A DNA stretch of 64,000 nt, from NCBI GenBank assembly GCA_947165505.1, contig CAMVAT010000006.1, forward strand, positions 1 to 64,000. Direction: 5' to 3'. Each line of letters begins with the position of its first letter. The first letter of the stretch is position 1. A model generated the notes under the pieces. The model worked only from the letters and a program-made list of their open reading frames with translations, ran no database searches and had not been told where the DNA came from. The DNA comes from an uncultured Prevotellaceae bacterium. Lineage in GTDB: Bacteria > Bacteroidota > Bacteroidia > Bacteroidales > Bacteroidaceae. The position numbers and the translations under genes are program-made. This document shows, in pieces, positions 61,709 to 64,000 of the stretch.

Positions 61709-61716
61709 CAAAGGTA
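61709..61716 (-). promoter_or_regulatory. -7 box of the porin gene
   Basis: TACCTTTG on the minus strand, 40 nt before ATG 61668. It lies just after the acyl ligase gene, so the porin is a separate unit. Confidence 0.6.
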
Positions 61717-61754
61717 ATGCAAAAAATGAAAAACAGATACATTTTGTCACTTTT

Positions 61755-63077
61755 TTATTGTGTTTGGTGATAAAACTTTCTGTCAACCTTGCCGTTGAAT
61801 GTCCTTTTGATAACTTCTACCTGTTCGTAGAGCAGGGGCACTTTGTAGGGTTCGAGCCGTTGTTTCAGATAGGTGGCGAGCGCTTTTTTGTTGACCGTCG
61901 CCTCTGTTGTCACGACCAGCAGTTTGAGTGCCACGCCTGTGATGGGGTGCCGGGCAGCGATGCACACGCAGTCGGTGATGCCGGGATAGGAGAGGGCGGC
62001 GTCCTCTACCTCGGTGGGAGCCACCTTGAAGCCCCCCACGTTGATGACATCATCCTGACGGCCCGACAGGTGCAGCATGCCCTCGTGGTCGATGCGCCCC
62101 AAGTCGGCGGTATAGAGCGTGGCGTCTTTCAGGATGCTGGCAGTGCGTTCGGGTTCGCCGATATAGCCGGTCATGAGCGTGGGACCCTGGCAGGCGATAC
62201 ATCCCTTGTCGGTGATGAGTAAGCGCGAGTGCCGCATAGGTTTGCCCAGACATCCTGCCATACACCGCCCGTCGTTGAAGTTATAGGTGCTGATGATGCC
62301 CGTCTCGGTCGATGCGTAGGTGTTGTACAGCCGGCTGTGGGGCAAGAGCTGGCATAGGCGCAGCATGTCGTCGTGCGAGATGGCGGCAGCGCCGGTCTCC
62401 ACGAAGTCCATCTTCGCAGCCAACGCTGCCAGACGGTCGGCGGCGAACTGAATGAGGATCCTGATGCTGGCGGGAACGAGAAACGTGGCAAATTTGTCGG
62501 CGGCGAACGTGAAGGCCTCGAAATAGGCGTTGATGTCTTTCAGGCCGTCGGTGATAATCAGAGTGGCCCCGGTCAATACGACAGGATACACTTTCGAGAG
62601 ACTGCCGATATGGTTGAGCGGTCCGTTGACCACAAAAGCCAGGTCGTGGCAGAACCCCTGACCGTCGATCAGGTTCTCCGCATCGGCGATGATGGCGCGG
62701 TGGCTCACCATCACTCCCTTGGGCTTGCCCGTGGTGCCCGTGGTATAGAGGATGTCGGCCGTGCCTGCCGGAGCCTGGTGTGGGGCCAGACGCCGGGCGA
62801 TGGTGTCGAACAGCATCTCGGGCGTGTCACGCTCCAACGGGGCCACGACACAGCCGATGCGGTGCAGCGCAAAATACTGTATCAGGAAATCGACCGTCTG
62901 CGACGCGCGCAGCGGCACAATCTGCCCCGGCTGATACGACTGCTGCTTGAGATAGCGGCAGCGGGCCAGCACCCTGTCGTAGAGTTCGGCATAGCTGACG
63001 ACCTCCGGTCCGCATACCACCGCCACCTTGTCGGGATAGCGTCTGGCATCTTGTTCGAGATAGTCTTCCAGTGTCAT
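61755..63077 (-). CDS. AMP-dependent acyl ligase (ANL superfamily)
   Basis: A 440-residue adenylate-forming enzyme, shorter than typical acyl-CoA ligases (~500-560). Motifs: P-loop YTTGTTGKPKG, TGAAAISHDD, YASTETGI, the TADLGRIDHEG hinge region and the catalytic lysine in NGKVDRK. It activates a carboxylic acid as acyl-AMP and probably loads it on the adjacent acyl carrier protein, whose gene overlaps it by 4 nt. Short ligases of this kind occur in aryl-polyene and dialkylresorcinol-type clusters. Confidence 0.87.
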   Translation of the reverse strand: MTLEDYLEQDARRYPDKVAVVCGPEVVSYAELYDRVLARCRYLKQQSYQPGQIVPLRASQTVDFLIQYFALHRIGCVVAPLERDTPEMLFDTIARRLAPHQAPAGTADILYTTGTTGKPKGVMVSHRAIIADAENLIDGQGFCHDLAFVVNGPLNHIGSLSKVYPVVLTGATLIITDGLKDINAYFEAFTFAADKFATFLVPASIRILIQFAADRLAALAAKMDFVETGAAAISHDDMLRLCQLLPHSRLYNTYASTETGIISTYNFNDGRCMAGCLGKPMRHSRLLITDKGCIACQGPTLMTGYIGEPERTASILKDATLYTADLGRIDHEGMLHLSGRQDDVINVGGFKVAPTEVEDAALSYPGITDCVCIAARHPITGVALKLLVVTTEATVNKKALATYLKQRLEPYKVPLLYEQVEVIKRTFNGKVDRKFYHQTQ

Positions 63078-63310
63078 TCCGCCTTCATTTTCAGATGATG
63101 CTCCACCATGCTCACGATGCTGTCGAGCGATTTCAGGTTTTTGGGTGTGGCGTCGGTAGCGTCTAAGTGGATGCCATACTCGTCAGACAAAGTCATGAGT
63201 ATGGAGGCCACACCCAGAGAGTCTAACTCGGCAAACAGAAAATCGGAGTCGAAGTCAACCAGTGGCAGATTGTCTTCGAGCAGTGAGCGGATATGTTGTT
63301 TCATTTGCAT
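63074..63310 (-). CDS. Acyl carrier protein
   Basis: A 78-residue PP-binding domain. ELDSLGVASILMTLSDEYGI carries the DSL serine that receives phosphopantetheine. Two close ATGs (63310 and 63304) are possible starts. A dedicated carrier rather than the fatty-acid AcpP, judging by its overlap with the ligase gene and its divergent sequence. Confidence 0.92.
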   Translation of the reverse strand: MQMKQHIRSLLEDNLPLVDFDSDFLFAELDSLGVASILMTLSDEYGIHLDATDATPKNLKSLDSIVSMVEHHLKMKAE

Positions 63311-63338
63311 AGAAATATAGATTTTATGAGTTGGATTG

Positions 63339-64000
63339 CTAAATAGATGATACCATCACAGGTTGATAGGTGGCATACTTCTGGCGCGTCTCTTCGGTGG
63401 GGGCCACCAGGAAGACGTCTGTCTGGCCATGCTGACGCCCGAAAGCCTCCTCGGCCGAGACCACCACCTCGAGGTTGTCGGCCACGCCCTCGGCGCAGTG
63501 TCGTGCCAGCGCTGCGGCGTCGGCATCTGTCGTGTGCAGCCACACTTTCCGGTCTTTGTGCACCAAGGCATACAACAGCGCAAACTCGCCCATGCCGCTG
63601 TCGATGATGAGCGCCGCAGTGGCGGTCGTCGGCCTGTCTATCCACCGGGCATAGTCATGGTGCTTGGCAAGGTGGCTCTTCACCGCTTTCGTCACTTCCA
63701 CTCCTTTATACCTATAGCGGTCGATGACCAGCGTGTGGTAGTGGGCGGCCGTCATCGCCGGCGGGGTCGCCTCGTCTTCCTCTTTCTTGCCCGCGAGCCG
63801 TCTCATCCACCGGGTGCATACCGTTTTCAGCGTCAGGGGGCGCAGCCGGTACAGTCCGCCGCTCTTGACCAACCAGTTGAAGATGAGCGGTGGAAACAGA
63901 TACGCCATCAACACCACCGACAGCATGCCCACGATGGTCACCTCGGCCAGAGAGTGCAGGGCAGGGTGGCGTGCCACGATGAGTGAACCGATGCCCACAA
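63339..64000 (-). CDS. C-terminal part of an MMPL/RND-type exporter with a methyltransferase-like tail (5' end off right edge)
   Basis: The frame is open to the right edge, so the N-terminus is missing. The first ~45 visible residues (ARHPALHSLAEVTIVGMLSV, then a hydrophobic LFPPLIFNWLV) look like the last membrane helices of an MMPL-family exporter. The remaining ~165 residues are soluble and include TAALIIDSGMGEFALLYALV and a VWLHTTDADAAALARHCAEG stretch, resembling the beta-alpha core of a Rossmann-like or methyltransferase fold, though the glycine motif is weak. It stands 28 nt upstream of the carrier protein in the same operon, so it may export the product. Confidence 0.6.
   Translation of the reverse strand, partial: VGIGSLIVARHPALHSLAEVTIVGMLSVVLMAYLFPPLIFNWLVKSGGLYRLRPLTLKTVCTRWMRRLAGKKEEDEATPPAMTAAHYHTLVIDRYRYKGVEVTKAVKSHLAKHHDYARWIDRPTTATAALIIDSGMGEFALLYALVHKDRKVWLHTTDADAAALARHCAEGVADNLEVVVSAEEAFGRQHGQTDVFLVAPTEETRQKYATYQPVMVSSI

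Overview
This window looks like chromosome of a Bacteroidales bacterium, most likely a Prevotellaceae member. The reasons are SusC/SusD and TonB-linked outer-membrane barrels, a BspA-type leucine-rich-repeat surface protein, a long-form NusB, a DUF5606 protein, a Bacteroidota-type LptD, and many copies of the Bacteroidota promoter (-33 TTTG, -7 TAnnTTTG) a short distance upstream of genes. Those promoters fix several start codons, because the longest open frames often begin inside the promoter. No rRNA, tRNA or CRISPR array was seen.

Layout. 1-2,063: a leftward LRR surface-protein gene running off the left edge, behind a ~410-nt untranslated leader. 2,064-2,888: repeat-rich spacer. 2,889-7,170: hsp20, yraN, birA, pyrH, a secreted alpha/beta hydrolase and a small secreted protein. 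7,192-20,530: an accessory envelope-stress/redox region with an ECF sigma factor, its anti-sigma factor, three large thioredoxin-domain (TlpA-like) secreted proteins, a secreted protein sharing a module with them, a STAND/AAA-type ATPase and a TonB-linked barrel protein. 20,544-30,806: a small secreted protein, then a compact polysaccharide-utilisation locus (membrane AraC regulator, SusC, SusD, pectin methylesterase) probably aimed at pectin. 31,054-45,136: aroB, a glycine-tailed barrel protein, the leftward set rplY-pth-S4 protein-purN, and the rightward set nusB-yajC-ybbR-coaE-DUF5606-pepT-cation/proton antiporter. 45,259-52,074: lptD-like, a GH3 glycosidase with a reductase-like partner, and a YiiX-like hydrolase. 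52,191-58,580: a defence island with a deleted helicase remnant, a YoeB-type toxin-antitoxin pair, and a type III-like Mod/Res system. 58,766-64,000: sodium/solute symporter, porin, and the end of a lipid or polyene-type cluster (acyl ligase, acyl carrier protein, MMPL-type exporter).

The most coherent new signal is a 27-bp motif, CGGCTTTT-N12-CGTATCA, present three times with identical spacing. The copies lie before a broken sigma-gene copy that leads into the TlpA trio, before the intact sigma/anti-sigma operon, and before the TonB-linked barrel gene. This is what the promoter of the local ECF sigma factor should look like, and it ties about seven genes into one predicted regulon. Other signals are a sigma/TlpA deletion scar, G/C-rich hairpin repeats domesticated into signal peptides, a 9-nt minisatellite giving Gly-x-Ser tails to two housekeeping enzymes, a membrane AraC regulator without kinase domains, and an AT-rich recognition domain spliced into the Mod methyltransferase.
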